Below, piece after piece: positions 1-12,177 of a stretch of DNA of 64,000 nt. This DNA comes from Rachycentron canadum (Eukaryota > Chordata > Actinopteri > Carangiformes > Rachycentridae): positions 4,643,447-4,707,446 of the forward strand of contig CM076669.1 in NCBI GenBank assembly GCA_038496675.1, given 5' to 3'. Numbering within the stretch: position 1 is the stretch's first letter; every line of letters begins with the position of its first letter. The translations under genes and the position numbers were made by a program. Under the pieces are notes generated by a model, which had not been told where the DNA came from, did not search any database, and saw only the letters and a list, made by a program, of their open reading frames with translations.

Positions 1-1016
1 ATCTCCAAACAAAACACTGGCGAGACTCAAAAACATCATCCCGTGAAGCCAAACATTCCTCCGTCTGAGGCTCTCACTGTCCCTGCGAATTGACGCTGGA
101 GGAAACTGTGTTTGCTCACCGTTCCTCAAGTGCAGGTCGGGTTTCATGTGCAAGACCAGCTCGGCCTGATAACACAGCGATGCTTATCACAGGCCGAGCT
201 AGCTGCATCCCTGGTGACATAACACACGGGAGCGGTGCGTGAAACCTGCTAGGCTGCAGACAAAAATCTGTCTGTTAGTGTGCATTCACTCATACAGACA
301 TAAATGAGGCTCATTGTCCCTCATGCGATCGAACGGCAGAGTGAGCAGGGCTGTGACATGAGGCCTCAGCTCGTATCTCAGTCAGATTTTGATCAAACGT
401 TCAAAGTGTTTTACATTTAAAAAGATAGTTGAGGCACATTCGTCTTCTGGCAGTCGACAACACCAAAACGACTTGGTGCAGGTATTACTTTGCATCTGCA
501 TTTAAAGCTTTCTGACAAACGGCGACAACTTTAACAACTTGTTGAATAAATCCAGTGGAGGCCGTTTCAGACACTGACATTTCATTGAGTAAAGCTGACA
601 ACAGCTGTGTTTAAAGGTGTTTTTTTTAAAAGTTAAAGACTTAACAGGTGCATCACAGTGTGTTAGACAGGTGCATTGTCCAGTTTATGTGTTTATTAAA
701 GATTTAACATGTCGGACATTTGATGTTTTATGTGGTTCTTTGTTTTATTACGTCTCTGTTAACCTGTCTACACCCCTGAATTCCCAGCTGGGGAAAAATC
801 CACATTAAACTGAATTGAAATATACAGACTGACTCATTCTGGACACTTTTGTCCAAACTCTCTCAGCAGCTCTTTTTGTTGTTGTTGTTTTTTAAACTCA
901 TAAATCATGATTTATTGTTTCAGATTAAGGCACCACCTGGACAATCTGGCATAAAACACTCGGTCATATATCAACGATTTAACTCCGATTCGGGCCAGTT
1001 TTTTTATTTTCATACT

Positions 1017-1310
1017 TAGGCTGCACAGTTAATTGAATTATAATCAAAAATCGCTATATGGCCAAGCGCAATATCCAAATCACAGGAGCTGCAATTTGTT
1101 GTGCGTTGTTAAGGGTTGTGGTGCTACAGAGACGCCTACAAATCATAGATGTAAGGAAACATGCTTGTTTGGTGCAAGACCAAACAAAACATCATCACCC
1201 TTTAAATTATTTTTTTTTCCAGTAAAAATGAAGCACAAGAAATGATCTGAAATTGCAAAATCTGCCAAAACAATCCCAATGTGATTTATTTTTCTTATCA
1301 TGCAGCCCTA
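1017..1310. mobile_element. hAT-like MITE, decayed, with terminal inverted repeats
   Basis: The left end reads TAGGCTGCACAGTTAATTGA. The right end, reverse-complemented, reads TAGGGCTGCATGATAAGAAA. These pair as imperfect terminal inverted repeats about 290 bp apart. The inner flanks keep the 'AATCGC...CTGCAATT' character of a short non-autonomous DNA transposon that I recall as widespread in fish genomes. There is no transposase frame. I found no clean target-site duplication, so assignment to hAT rests on similarity from memory. Confidence 0.6.
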
Positions 1311-1983
1311 TTATCTACTTTATTTTTATGATCGTATTTGTTCTGTTATTTGTTTTCCCGTGGTTTCAGCACAGCACTTTGCCTATAAAGAAATCAGGAA
1401 TATTTTATATCTGTAGATTCTCTTGATTCACTTGCTTCAAAATGTTCTTTCTGTTTATTTGTGACATGCTTGAAGTTAGTATAACAGTAGCACAAGTCAA
1501 CAAACGGTCTCAGTAATGTCAGCCTCTTACTTGGACTTGCTAACATTAGCTGATCCATAACAGATTGAGCCAAACCCCCTGGGTGCCATAAAATTGCTTC
1601 TCGATGCGTGTGAATCCAACTTTTTATTTGTCAGATGATGTTTTAGTGATTTCTAAATTCAAAAGTTACGAAGAGACACCAGCATGAGCGAGAAACAGCA
1701 AAAACCGTGTGCCAGAGTCTAAACTAGAGGAGAGTGGGAGAAGGGAGGCTGGGGTCTCAGAGTAATTCTGCTTTAATGAATACAAATAGACAGGCTCCCA
1801 AATGCCTAATCATGCACAGTGGCCTGATTAGGGCTGACTCACAAATTCCCCTCAGTGGTCAGGAAGCACACAGGAATGTCCAACAAATAGGTTACACGTT
1901 GCAGACACACAAAATCACAACACACACTCGCCCCCACTGTTCTAATCCACAACTCTCTTACCTAACACCCGCCCTGCTGGGCG

Positions 1984-1987
<4 letters not shown>

Positions 1988-2016
<29 letters not shown>
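1988..2016. repeat. (TG)n microsatellite
   Basis: An uninterrupted TG dinucleotide run of about 14 units in PAWR intron 2. Confidence 0.95.
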
Positions 2017-2018
<2 letters not shown>

Positions 2019-3603
2019 TGCGTGCTGTCAAACTCACCCAAGTTCCCCAACAACCACACAACAGGGTGACACATATTTCAATGAAACCGGTCGTCACTTA
2101 TCGCTGCGTGACTCCGTTAAAATAAAAGATTAAAAACCGTCAAACTGTAAGTTTGACGTCAGCTACCACAACACACACCAGGTTGTGTTGATGTTCCTAG
2201 TATGAATGCTGTTAGTGAGGAGGAAAAAAAAACAAACAAAACAAAAACAAATTATGACCAAAAATGTGTAAATGAACTTCAGCAAAAAAGGTGTAAAAAT
2301 TACTGAGCGAAGATGGTTTGAGTTGAACTTTCGGGGAGAAAACAATGGCCCGAGTCCAGGGTCAGACAAGGACGGGGCTATTCACTCTGACATAGTTTTG
2401 TGCCTGCAGAGAAAACAGTCAAAGTGGATTTAGTTAAATATTGACATGGGTTACGTTGCACACTGGGTTTAACCAGTTTAACCAGCGAGGCCTTACAATG
2501 TGTGACCGCTGCAGCTTCCACAGCATCAATCATTTCTGGTCTACTTAGGCCCTTACTTCTAAATTTTAAGTTGACACTGGTACAATAACAGTTTACTGAC
2601 ACCAAACTTGCATGACCTGGGTTTGTACACACTCAGGACTTAAGGATTAGTCACAAAGACAGCAATTGTAGCACTCAGGCAGTAGCGGGGAAGTGAGTAA
2701 TGTCTCAAGTGACGTGCAAATGCTATCAGGAAACAAACAGCTGTTTAAGTGGCCTCTGACTATATTACTCTCAGATGACCAGAGGTTTGGGATAAAACAG
2801 CAGACTCGGTCTCATTTGTTCATGACGTTGTGTGCTCTTGTGCGTGCTGTGTAATAATCCAGTCTACTCCACAAGGTTCCTGAAGAGACACAACTAAAGA
2901 GCAGTGACCCAGATAAAAAAAAAAAAAAAAAAAGACTTTGAACTTGTTGTGCAAACAATAGCAGAACTCCCACAGTAAATATCAAACAGAACAAGTAGTG
3001 TCGCACAAAATACAGAAACTCTCTGAAGATTATACAACGATAACATCAAGATAAGCATCAGGATGTCTATGACTGTCTACTATCTTTTCGGGGACACTTT
3101 TCTTTTGAAGTCGCTTGTGGATTGTAGACTTGTAGATTCGCATTCAGATCACGAGGTTGTGGACTTTTTTTCAAACTCCGGCTTTTCCTTTTTTCACTGC
3201 TACAACCTTTAACCTCCTCAGCCCACACGAAACCCGCATGTGTTCCTGTGAGGGTGACGCTGGCTTGAATTTCAAAGTATTAAACTTTTAATCCTTGATA
3301 ATGATACAGGACTGAACACTCGTGTTTTTGTTTGGTGGTAAAATGGACACAGGAAGTGCTGGACGTGACTGTATCTGTAAAGCAGTTAGTTCACTGAATG
3401 TATGCAACAGTACATGTGATAGGAAGCTCTGAATAAAGGTATTTCATCAACTTTAATGTAAAAAAATCATAATGAGTCCAACATTAATGTGTTTCTACAC
3501 AAAACTTTTTAGTCAATTTTCTATTTCTATTCAGTATTTATCATATTTTACGTGTAATATAATTTTTAAGTGCAACATTTGTGTGTCCAATGATGATAAA
3601 GGC

Positions 3604-3627
3604 ATCTATCTATCTATCTATCTATCT
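3604..3627. repeat. (ATCT)n tetranucleotide repeat
   Basis: Six tandem copies of a TATC/ATCT unit in PAWR intron 2. Confidence 0.95.
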
Positions 3628-3920
3628 GCTAAATGTTTATGTAAATGAGAAAGACAAACATAAGGCTACAAATCTGACCAGACCTACATTGCTCGAGGGC
3701 ATGGACACATTTTGATCCACACCAGAAAGGTACTGAGGTTTGACACCCAGCCGCAGACAACGCCCTCTTTAGTTCTCATCTGACGGCATAATGGACGCTC
3801 AGCTTGTCGGGGGTCACTTTAATTAGAGTTGAAATTTATGTAACAACTTCACAAACTGAACAAAACCACGCGCCGCGGTCCGCTACGAGTGTGCTGTGTA
3901 TTTTATGAGGTGCTGAGAGA

Positions 3921-3934
3921 CCCCCCCCCCCCCC
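3921..3934. repeat. C homopolymer run
   Basis: Fourteen consecutive C residues followed shortly by a GGGGGGG run; a likely indel hotspot and G-quadruplex-prone patch. Confidence 0.9.
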
Positions 3935-5198
3935 AGTGGAGATGGGGGGGGCCGGCCTGCTAACGGCTTCGTCGCAGAAGTGGACAAGCAACACTTCCTC
4001 CCTCTTTCCCCTGCTTCCTCCTCCTTTGGAATTCCCTTAAAATCTCACAGAGCAGCTCTGCTGGGACTTTCTTTTCCTTCTCCATTAGTCACCCCTTTGA
4101 AACATTTCCAGTGACAGCGGCCCTCGTAAACAATCCAGAGTTCATTCCAATAAGTCAACCAAACAAGATGTTCTTGGGAACACTGCTGGTGCCTTTGGCT
4201 TGGGAAACTTCACTTTGAGAAGCACATGTTTTAATTAAAGAGTTAAGCATTCCTGTTGTTCAACCAACACGTGAAAAGAGGGAAACAAAGCACCCTAAAC
4301 AGCCCAAATAGCTCCTTTCTTACCTAAGTCCATGATAAAACCCCTGTGGTATTTACTGTGATGATGTGACCTTGTTTGGAGAAGGTTTCAACAGAAAATG
4401 AAACACGCTCCACCCCATGCAAATTAACATTCTTGCATTCTTTTACACAGCTGTGAATTAAGAGCCTGTTGTAGTGATTCGTGAAATTCACGATTTGATA
4501 TATGAGGGTTCCCAGCTGGTTTCATACAATTTTAAAAAGAGCTACTTGTTTGTTTAGCTATTGCTACATAGCCAGACTAAGCATGAACAGCTGTCTTGCC
4601 AAGAGTTTCAGCCATTGTTGAATTTACAAGACAAGAGGTTATAATACGTCCTCTGAGGATATTTGTCCAGGGCAGACTAGATGCTACAGTGGCTCGGACA
4701 GAGATAACACAGCCCTGGATGGGCCTGGGCTAGCTGGTTAGCGTGCTAATTTCAGCAGAGGAAGTGGTAAAAATAGAAACAAAATAAAATGGTTGCTTTC
4801 CACCTCTGGAGACAGCCAGTAAGTTTGTAAGTAAATAGTTATTAATGCTAATGCTGGTTATGTAGCGATAGCAAATAGGTCCTTTAAATTCTACTTTTAT
4901 TTTATTGCAACCTTGATATTTATCCAACTTTTCCTGCTGCGCATTCACAACTACACTCAAACAAAATGTGTCCGGAAAAAAACTAAAAACTACACCAGCC
5001 TACAACTTCTGGATACCTGAAAAATAAAAAAAAAAAGTAGACGTGGCCTCCAGGTTAAGACTACTGACTAAAAAACAACCAAGTCCATATATTAAGAGGA
5101 CTGAAGAGACAAAACAGTGAATGTGCCGATAATTTACTACATATCCAAGAATGGACTTGAAGGACCTGGGGCCCTTCTTGTTGAAATTAGTGTCCATT

Positions 5199-5205
<7 letters not shown>

Positions 5206-5230
<25 letters not shown>
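5206..5230. repeat. (TC)n microsatellite
   Basis: About 12 uninterrupted TC units in PAWR intron 2. Confidence 0.95.
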
Positions 5231-5237
<7 letters not shown>

Positions 5238-8200
5238 TGTTGTTCAAATTCTGCTCTTAGCATCCAAACACGCAACTTCACCCTCCACTGAACTTCACCA
5301 CAGAATAAAATGGAGCAGAAAGAAATCGAGGGCATAAACAAGACAGGGGCGTTTGAATTTAAGGCATTTGCTGATTAATGTCTTTCAGATGAAAGAGTTG
5401 ACGCCACAACTCAATGATGCATAGTTTCATTTGAGATGAGACAGATTGCATCATTTGCCGCGGAAAAGGGAAATGTGTAATTAACGTGTGCTAATTAAAA
5501 TTACGTTTGAAGGAGCAGAGCATTTAAAATTTTTTAAAAACTTTTTTGTCCTTGTAAAAAAAAAAAGCAAAAAATATATAGATTGTTTTGGGTGAAATTT
5601 AAGTATTAAGTTGACAAAAACATCTGTTTCCCATTTTTTGTTCCCTTAAGATTGTTAGAATAATAATTTTTCACATTTTCTGCAGTAATTAATTTTACAC
5701 TGAATTAAAATATATAAATGCAAAACTTCACTACAAATTTCAAAATTAAATTCTGTGGGTTTGAGCAATGTTCAGCTATAAAACGTGAATTTGTACTAAG
5801 TGAGACAGTGGTGTTTAAGTGGTGTCTGTATAAAACATAAAACATACGAACAACCAGCTGGATTAATAAAAGATCAGGTTAAACAAGAGTGTTAACGTCC
5901 TGGGCACTCGGCACAGTATCGCATGTTGAACCTGTTGACCTCTTCTGTGACGCTGCAGACAAATAGCTGTGGAGTGGAGCAGGGTGGTAGGTGGGGCGGT
6001 GGGGCGGTGGGGGGGGGGTCCACACTCCCCAGCAGCAGCCTCTGTGGGGCAGATCCAGCCATCCACATGAAACAAAGTTCACACTGCCCTGGCAGGAGTG
6101 TCTGGCTACGGCCTCATAACTCACTGAGGTCATAAAAAGCTACACAAAGAGCGACAAGAATCACCATCAGACCACGTGCGGCGTGACCGCCGGGAAACGC
6201 ACTGACATCACAACCCGAAACCCTTGCAGATGAAAGAACACGAACCTCAACACCACACACGCGTGCGCACGCACGCTCGCCCGCTCTTTCGTTTTCCACA
6301 TTCCTCTGTTGCATAAGCATGTCGTGAGCAGGTCAAAGGTCGGCATCAACAACAGTGCCCTCCAGTTTGAGGTGGCGAACAGGGTGAGAGAAAGGAGACA
6401 CCTTCCTCGGAGGCTAGAAGTCGCATTGATTGATGGTTTGCAAAAAAAAAAAAAAAAAAAAGCGTCTTTTCTCCAGTAAAGCAGGGAACTTTTATCAGGC
6501 CATTATAGCCTCAACAGACAGAAGATTGGGTTCCCCAGATGCTCGGAAATCCCGCTCAGCAGCTATTATTCTGCACAGAACGAGCGGGGAGATGATCCCA
6601 GACATCTCCATTCACACCTGTCCACTCAGATTCGTGTCACAAAGGGAGCTTGTGAGGGAGTCTTCATTTGCATTTGGAGGAGAAAGGGAAACACTTGACA
6701 AAAGGAATATATTTGTATATCTGCTGTATTGCCAGTCATGGCAGTTTTATGTCTCTCTGTGACTTCTTGCAGGATCTCCGGCTCGCCGAGAGAAAGCCTC
6801 CATCATTGAAGTCGGATTAGAAACCACGAGCTGTTATTTAGTGCAAGTGGCTTCTGTTGTGTCACAGAGCTGGACACATCAGCAGTTACAGATCCCATGT
6901 GTCAGAAGAGGGAGGAAGAATAAATATCACATTAATTCATTAAAAAAGACGAGCTTTTTTTCAAAGCTCTAAATTTTGTCTTTGGGGAATTTTTCATAAA
7001 TTTAACATTTATGAGGTCAAATACTTGGTTTTGGCTTTTCAAATATGAGTATTAAGATTTAGATCAATGTTAATTAAATATATGTAATTTATGAATGGGC
7101 ACAACTGGGCACAGACCCAAGGATAACAGGGGTCAAGTAGTTCCTGAACCACCAGAGCGATAGAGAGATTAACATTTGGTGTCAAAGTGTAAAGTTAAAA
7201 ATCCAAGTAAACAGCTTCACTTTGAAAATATTACAAAGAGCTATCATGACGCATTCATGCAGTAATGGGCCGTTTTCACAATTTCATGACACTTTATTTA
7301 AAGAACTAATCATCAGATTAACTGATAATGAGGATAAATGAAGGTTACAACTTTAAATTGATTTAATCAAAGTGTGAATTTGCTTTTCTAAGCTGTAAAT
7401 TTCAAAAACAAAACAAAAAGAGAAAAATTGTGAAGAAGCTGCCAAACTGAGGTAATGAAACCACATTAGCTAGTTGCTGCATGACCTCGCTGACCTCGAG
7501 CGTGACACCCAGGGGGATTATCAAAGCGTTAAAGCACCCGACTCTTCATGTTCACATGCACATTTGTGACCTGATTATGAGTCTTGTTCTGGGTTTGATA
7601 AACTAAACATGGACCAGAGAGAAACCTGGTTATTATTAAGTGTGTTCTGTCACATCTGTAACATCTGAATCACATCTGCAGTTCAAGATGAACTTTATTT
7701 AGTTTCTGGTTATCTCAATCAAGCTTCTCCCTCTGATCACCAATAACGGAAGACAACTACCTTTCAAACATGCGGAGCCAGGTTTATTAAAAACCTGGTC
7801 AGGGGCTGATCCTGGTTGTTGAAATGTTGACTCCAAAAACTTGACGTAACTTTAGGACAATAATGGGCATGTAAACAGGCAGTGTTTCTCACTGATAACG
7901 CTCTGACCCAGGATCGGAGACTTCCAGTTCTTTCTCTCTGCCTCGCTCAACCACCCCATCGCGTCCCCCCCCCTCAATAGTTGCGCGTCGGCCCGGTTTA
8001 CTACACAATCGGCCGCCTATGGGCTCGATCTAACATATCTGGCACAGCCCAGGGAGCTGAAGCCCTGTATTACTGCCTGGCTTGTGACCAGTTTTCAAAT
8101 GGCTTTGCTCAGCACTGCTGAGCACCTAATAACAGGATGTGGAGCACCAACTGACAAACTGGTCAAACTCCAAGTTGTGCTGCCCTGAGGGCACCGAGCT

Positions 8201-8466
8201 CAAATAAGAGAGGTGGGGGGGGAGATACGGGAAACAGGGTGGTTATGGACCACTACTAAAAGCATCACACTGCCACTTACACCATCACCTTAATGAAAAA
8301 AACATGTATACCAAGTATTTGTGTATAATTTGTGTGCTTTTCCACAGCACTTAGCTGGCACGGCTTCGTATCAGAGTTCCTGCATGTGTCTGCACCACAG
8401 GAATTAGGCAGGAGTCTGACATGATTTAAATTCAATAACAATGAATGCCCCAACACCGCCGTCCAA

Positions 8467-8505
8467 CACACATACACACACACACACACACAACCACACA
8501 CACAC
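8467..8505. repeat. (CA)n microsatellite, interrupted
   Basis: A CA-rich run broken by AT and AAC steps, followed at 8524-8550 by a C run and tandem CTCC units. Confidence 0.9.
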
Positions 8506-10114
8506 TCCACCACCAGCCGACACCCCCCCCTCCCTCCCTCCCTCCCTCCGTTTTCTCTCCAACTTCTGAGAACTGCTTTCATTTCAATCGCTCCAGACGC
8601 TCGATTAAACCAGACACATGTATGGGAGGAATTTGGAGACTTTTGGAAAACAAGTGCTGTTGTTTGATTTGAATTATTTATGGACCCACAGCGCTTTATG
8701 GATCTGCAACGCACGCACAGGTCCCGAGAGGTGATGTGTTAAACTGAGAACATGGTCCCAAGATGTTCAAGAGTAAGAAAGTATGAAGGTACAATGGAGA
8801 AAAAGTGACAAAATCACAGCAGGAAACAGACATTCATACCAAATGTGACACTAAAACACAACAATAACGAGCACAGGGAAGCTTTGCACAAATAACCCGT
8901 CACTTTGCAAAACAACCAGTTAGTATTTAATAGAAAACTGCTCCACTGCAGGGGAGCGGGATAAAAGTTCGCTTAACTCAACGCTGAAGGACTGGACGCT
9001 GGCTGTGGTGGTGCGGCCCTGCTGAATGTGGATGCACAGTTTTCCGTGACCACAACTATTCAGGAGCGTGCCCACTAATGCTGTTCTGACCAGATTTATA
9101 AGCCGAAGTCATCTTATCACTAACGGGTCCTATCTGCAAACGTCAGCTGATAAGAAACAAGCAGCAGCAGGAAAACTGAAACACAAATTAATGTAGAAAG
9201 ATGGATAACTCATCTGTGACTATTTGGCAATTTTATCTATAAAGAAATGTATTTATTATTCTTAATCCAGAATTGTCCACACCACTTACTACCTCTTAAC
9301 GTTTTTCATAGTTTCCATGGGTTTGTTTATTTTGGATTTTTTTTCCTTCTCACTAGATCTGACAAATTCATGTAGTTATCAAAGATTTGGACCGTTAATC
9401 ATCTGGTTGATCATCAGAAAATCTCCATATTTAAAAAAAAAAAAATTTGATTCGTAATTCAAGTGAATAAAAAGTCAGTGATTCACTACCTCAATGTGAC
9501 GACTTGCGGCTTTTCTTTGTTAGAAAAGTGGAAACATTTGGGTTATGGCCTGTTGGTTGGACAAAACAAGCAGCTTGAAGACATCACAATGGGCTCTGGA
9601 AATTTATTACAGACTTTTGTCCCATACATAAACAACTTAATCACCCCCCACCCCTCCTCCAATAACAATAGAAAAGATGAACAGATAGGCTCACACACAC
9701 CTCCACTTCGACCATAACTGTTGATTCCCATTAACTGCATTTAAGGGATATTACCAAAAACAAAAACAGTCACTATGTGAGACTTTTCTGACTCGAGTAT
9801 CGGCGTCAACGTCGGCCTCCAAATGTCCATATCAGCCTCTGCTCTTGATGCAGCTCCCCAGGTGTAGAGACCTTACATGCAGCAAAGGTAGAAACCCATC
9901 ACGGCCTCTTTGCGGGAGCTTTGACAGCCTCCTCCATCCCACCATGGGCCTCCGTATTGTCCCAGCAGACTGAAAACCCTGAATGTGATCTGTGTCTAAA
10001 CTGACCTGACTCGCCTGTTTTAAGTTGGGCTGCCTAGTGAAGATTCAGTTTCCCTGCAGGGGATTCACTTGAAATGTCATCACACGGCTTTAAACATAAG
10101 CTGCACTCACTCAC

Positions 10115-10663
10115 CTCGTTGGATGGTATGCTGACAACACCTGTTGATCTCCTCTTTTCCCGCAACTTCCTCTTCTCTATCTGTCCTTTCCCCTTCCTGG
10201 CGCTGGGACCGGTGCTTTTCTTCTCCTTGCCCTTGCTGGGTGATGGACTTTCCTTGTCGCTGTCATTGCAAGCCATGGGGCTGGGGTCCGGGGAAGCGCA
10301 CTGAGCCTTCTCCGTCTGAGGCGGGGCCTTCTTCAGGTTGCTCACCGGGGTGGCCGTGGGCGCAGCAGGGTGAGCGGCCGGGTGGTGCGCTTCGTCCTCG
10401 GGTCTCTTTAGAGCCGAGCCGGAGGAGGACCGAGCCACCGAGTAGGAGGAGGGGAGGCAGTTCCCAGAGGAGGCGCTTCGGTCCGGGTTTCCGTTGTTGG
10501 TGAGGTCGGTGCCCGGCGGAGCGGCGTGGCGGCTGTTGCTGCTGTTTGCGCCCGTTGCTGCGGCAATGTCCCCCAACATTTTGGCTCTCATTTTCTCCCG
10601 CTTTGCCTTCCACTCCTCCAAAAAGTCTGTCGTGGCGTTTGACTTAAATCCGCCTGTGGCCAT
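10115..10663 (-). CDS. PAWR: PAWR (Par-4) first coding exon (exon 2), 183 codons
   Basis: PAWR is a pro-apoptotic, leucine-zipper, actin-associated protein that binds aPKC, WT1 and ZIPK/DAPK3. It begins with ATG at 10663 (MATGGFKSN) and runs open to the donor GAG|GTGAGT, phase 0. Residues 11-28 (TTDFLEEWKAKREKMRAK) are the hallmark Par-4 N-terminus. Residues 29-145 are Ser/Pro/Ala-rich and poorly conserved. Residues 152-183 hold the core of the SAC domain: GPSARKGKGQIEKRKLREK, a bipartite nuclear signal, then RRST with Thr174 equivalent to the PKA/ZIPK site. The N-terminal half is shorter in alanine/glycine tracts than I recall for mammals. The zipper exons lie outside the window. The upstream GGATC context and the conserved N-terminus fix the start. 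Confidence 0.95.
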
Positions 10664-10668
10664 GATCC

Positions 10669-10669
<1 letters not shown>

Positions 10670-10695
<26 letters not shown>
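10670..10695 (-). repeat. A26 tract (sense strand) immediately upstream of the PAWR start codon
   Basis: The plus strand has 26 T residues, so the PAWR leader would read A26-GGGATC-ATG. This is a homopolymer inside a predicted 5' UTR, separated from the start codon by six bases. Confidence 0.9.
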
Positions 10696-10701
<6 letters not shown>

Positions 10702-10812
10702 TAATTAATTGTTTTTTAATTATCAGTCCCCACCTCGCGCGCCAAGTTGGTGCAAATAAACTTAAAAGTTAGGTTGACGTGAACTTCCAGCTCTCGGCTC
10801 CAGTCCTCCGTC

Positions 10813-10827
10813 CTAATGGCACCACAT
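10813..10827 (-). promoter_or_regulatory. Four-codon upstream ORF in the PAWR leader
   Basis: ATGTGGTGCCATTAG on the minus strand encodes M-W-C-H-stop, 150 nt before the PAWR start. It would be in the mRNA if the acceptor at 10850 is used. A minimal uORF of this kind permits reinitiation; its effect is inference. Confidence 0.45.
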
Positions 10828-10976
10828 TCCTCCAGTGATTGACCCGGGTGCTGTTGACAGGTACAAGGGAAGTAAAGTAAAGTAAAGTCAGCCTCACGAC
10901 AAATAAAACTCCAAACCAAAGTCTTTTATTTGCTTCAAAACCTTCTTTTCTATCACGTCGCGGTTTTTTACCCACA

Positions 10977-10984
10977 TGACGTCA
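10977..10984. promoter_or_regulatory. Palindromic CRE (TGACGTCA)
   Basis: A perfect CREB/ATF full site lies about 130 bp upstream of the PAWR exon 2 acceptor, inside the CpG-rich promoter region. Function is inferred from the motif alone. Confidence 0.5.
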
Positions 10985-11272
10985 GTAAAAAAAAAAAAAA
11001 GAAAAAAGAAAAAGTAACCGGTTCTTGATGTTTTTCTACTTCACTGCGTAAAAAAAAAAAAAAAGTTGCAACTTTCTGGTGGAGTCTGCGGAGTTTCGCC
11101 TCCGATAAAAGAAACCCGGAGTGCGCAAAGGTCGTCGGAGGGCGGCAGGAGTCTGGATTCAGGTAGACACTCACCTGCGCGGAGCCGTGGCCGTGGCTGA
11201 GCTGCTCTCCTCGGTCCGACCAGGTGCGTGTGCCCGCGGTCAGATGAATGGCGCTTGTCCCGAGCGCCGTGA

Positions 11273-11292
11273 GCCGCCGCCGCCGCCGCCGC
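11273..11292. repeat. (GCC)n trinucleotide repeat
   Basis: About 6.7 units of GCC within the putative untranslated first exon of PAWR; read as GGC on the transcript. Confidence 0.9.
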
Positions 11293-11364
11293 GCTCGCAC
11301 TGCCCTCTGTGGCAGCTCGGCTGCGTCCGACAGCACACGAGCACCTCCGACCGAAGCCGAAGCA

Positions 11365-11374
11365 AAGATGGCGC
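11365..11374 (+). promoter_or_regulatory. YY1-like motif AAGATGGCGC
   Basis: It matches the core AAnATGGCG of the YY1 element and sits at the outer edge of the CpG-rich block. YY1 sites occur in both orientations near transcription starts, so it could serve PAWR or a divergent transcript. Confidence 0.4.
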
Positions 11375-12177
11375 TCGGTCCTTTCAAGTTCCGACAGGGG
11401 GCTCGAAGTCTGTTACTTTTTTGGTGGTTATCATACATTATAATATTCGGACATACTTTCGTTTTAATCACATAACATCTGTAATGTCATTGTTGCCTCC
11501 TATAATGATCCTAAAGGGAGTTTCTGAGTAAGTTAATGTGTTAGTTTCAAAATCTTATAGAGTTCATTTACTCCATTGTAAGTTCATGTGCTTGTATCTA
11601 TTTATGTATTTCATTTTGTTTAATCTTATAATTAATTATATGCTGTATTTTCTACTGCAGTGAAATTACAGTACTTTTGACTGTTTATAACATTAATATT
11701 ATTATTATATTTACTCAAGCCCTGTGCTCAAGAACACTTTGGGGTACTTTTACTTTACTCTACTTATTTTCATTTTATCCTACTTTAAACTCAGCTTTAA
11801 ACACTAATTCATTTCCTGATTAAGATTTAAGATTCAAAACAAATAAGGGGCTTATAAAATATGATGCAGTGTTTTATTCTTAAACTAACTAGTAATACAT
11901 GAAATACCTAAAAGCCCAAATTACATTGTAATATTAACAATTCAGAAAGGAGTGTTTCTACTTTTACTTTCAATCCTTTACATGACAATTTAAATACAGG
12001 ATATTTACTTGTAATGAATACAATTATTATCTAAGCTACATTGCTTGAAGTCTTTTTTTTTTTCTTTTTTGACCTTGTTCTGTTATCATTGATTATATTA
12101 TTGATTGACATGTTGCTTGGGTGAAGGCAGGAAAAGTGCACTTCAAATAAAATTGATGATATTTCATTTCAGCAACT

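Larger units (their letters stand above)
1..10114 (-). other. PAWR: PAWR intron 2, 5' part (runs off the left edge)
   Basis: This stretch follows the phase-0 donor GAG|GTGAGT at the end of PAWR exon 2. I looked on the minus strand for the acidic DEYEDDE segment and the C-terminal leucine zipper expected of later PAWR exons and found neither. Mammalian PAWR has a very long second intron, so this fits. The region is AT-rich with scattered homopolymers (A runs near 2917 and 6441, a C run at 3921) and microsatellites. The open frames here are short, often lack ATG and match nothing I know. One MITE-like element is present at 1017-1310. Confidence 0.75.
10664..10850 (-). other. PAWR: PAWR exon 2, 5' leader
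   Basis: The leader runs from a probable acceptor (pyrimidine-rich CTTTACTTCCCTTG... then CAACAG|CACCC) to the ATG. It contains a four-codon upstream ORF and a 26-nt A tract six bases before the start codon. A non-coding exon 1 followed by a coding exon 2 is the arrangement I recall for mammalian PAWR. The acceptor is inferred from sequence only; transcription starting inside this region is the alternative. Confidence 0.6.
11175..11380 (-). other. PAWR: Probable PAWR non-coding exon 1 and promoter
   Basis: A CpG-dense block ends, on the minus strand, in a near-ideal donor GCGCAG|GTGAGT with the last exon base at 11175. It contains a GCC repeat and an AAGATGGCGC motif resembling a YY1 site, which often lies at vertebrate transcription starts. 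The 5' limit cannot be placed exactly; 11380 is where CpG density drops. No long coding frame with homology is present. Confidence 0.55.

Noticed and set aside
2163..2632. Minus-strand frames considered as PAWR exon 3
   Set aside because: They do not contain the acidic DEYEDDE segment or any other Par-4 sequence.
10144..10613. Long overlapping frames on both strands across the PAWR exon (119 and 116 codons)
   Set aside because: They are GC-rich shadows of the genuine PAWR frame, which alone shows conserved Par-4 motifs.
10968..11531. 136- and 167-codon frames across the PAWR promoter
   Set aside because: They read through homopolymers and the GCC repeat; the CpG content explains the lack of stops and no homology is recognisable.
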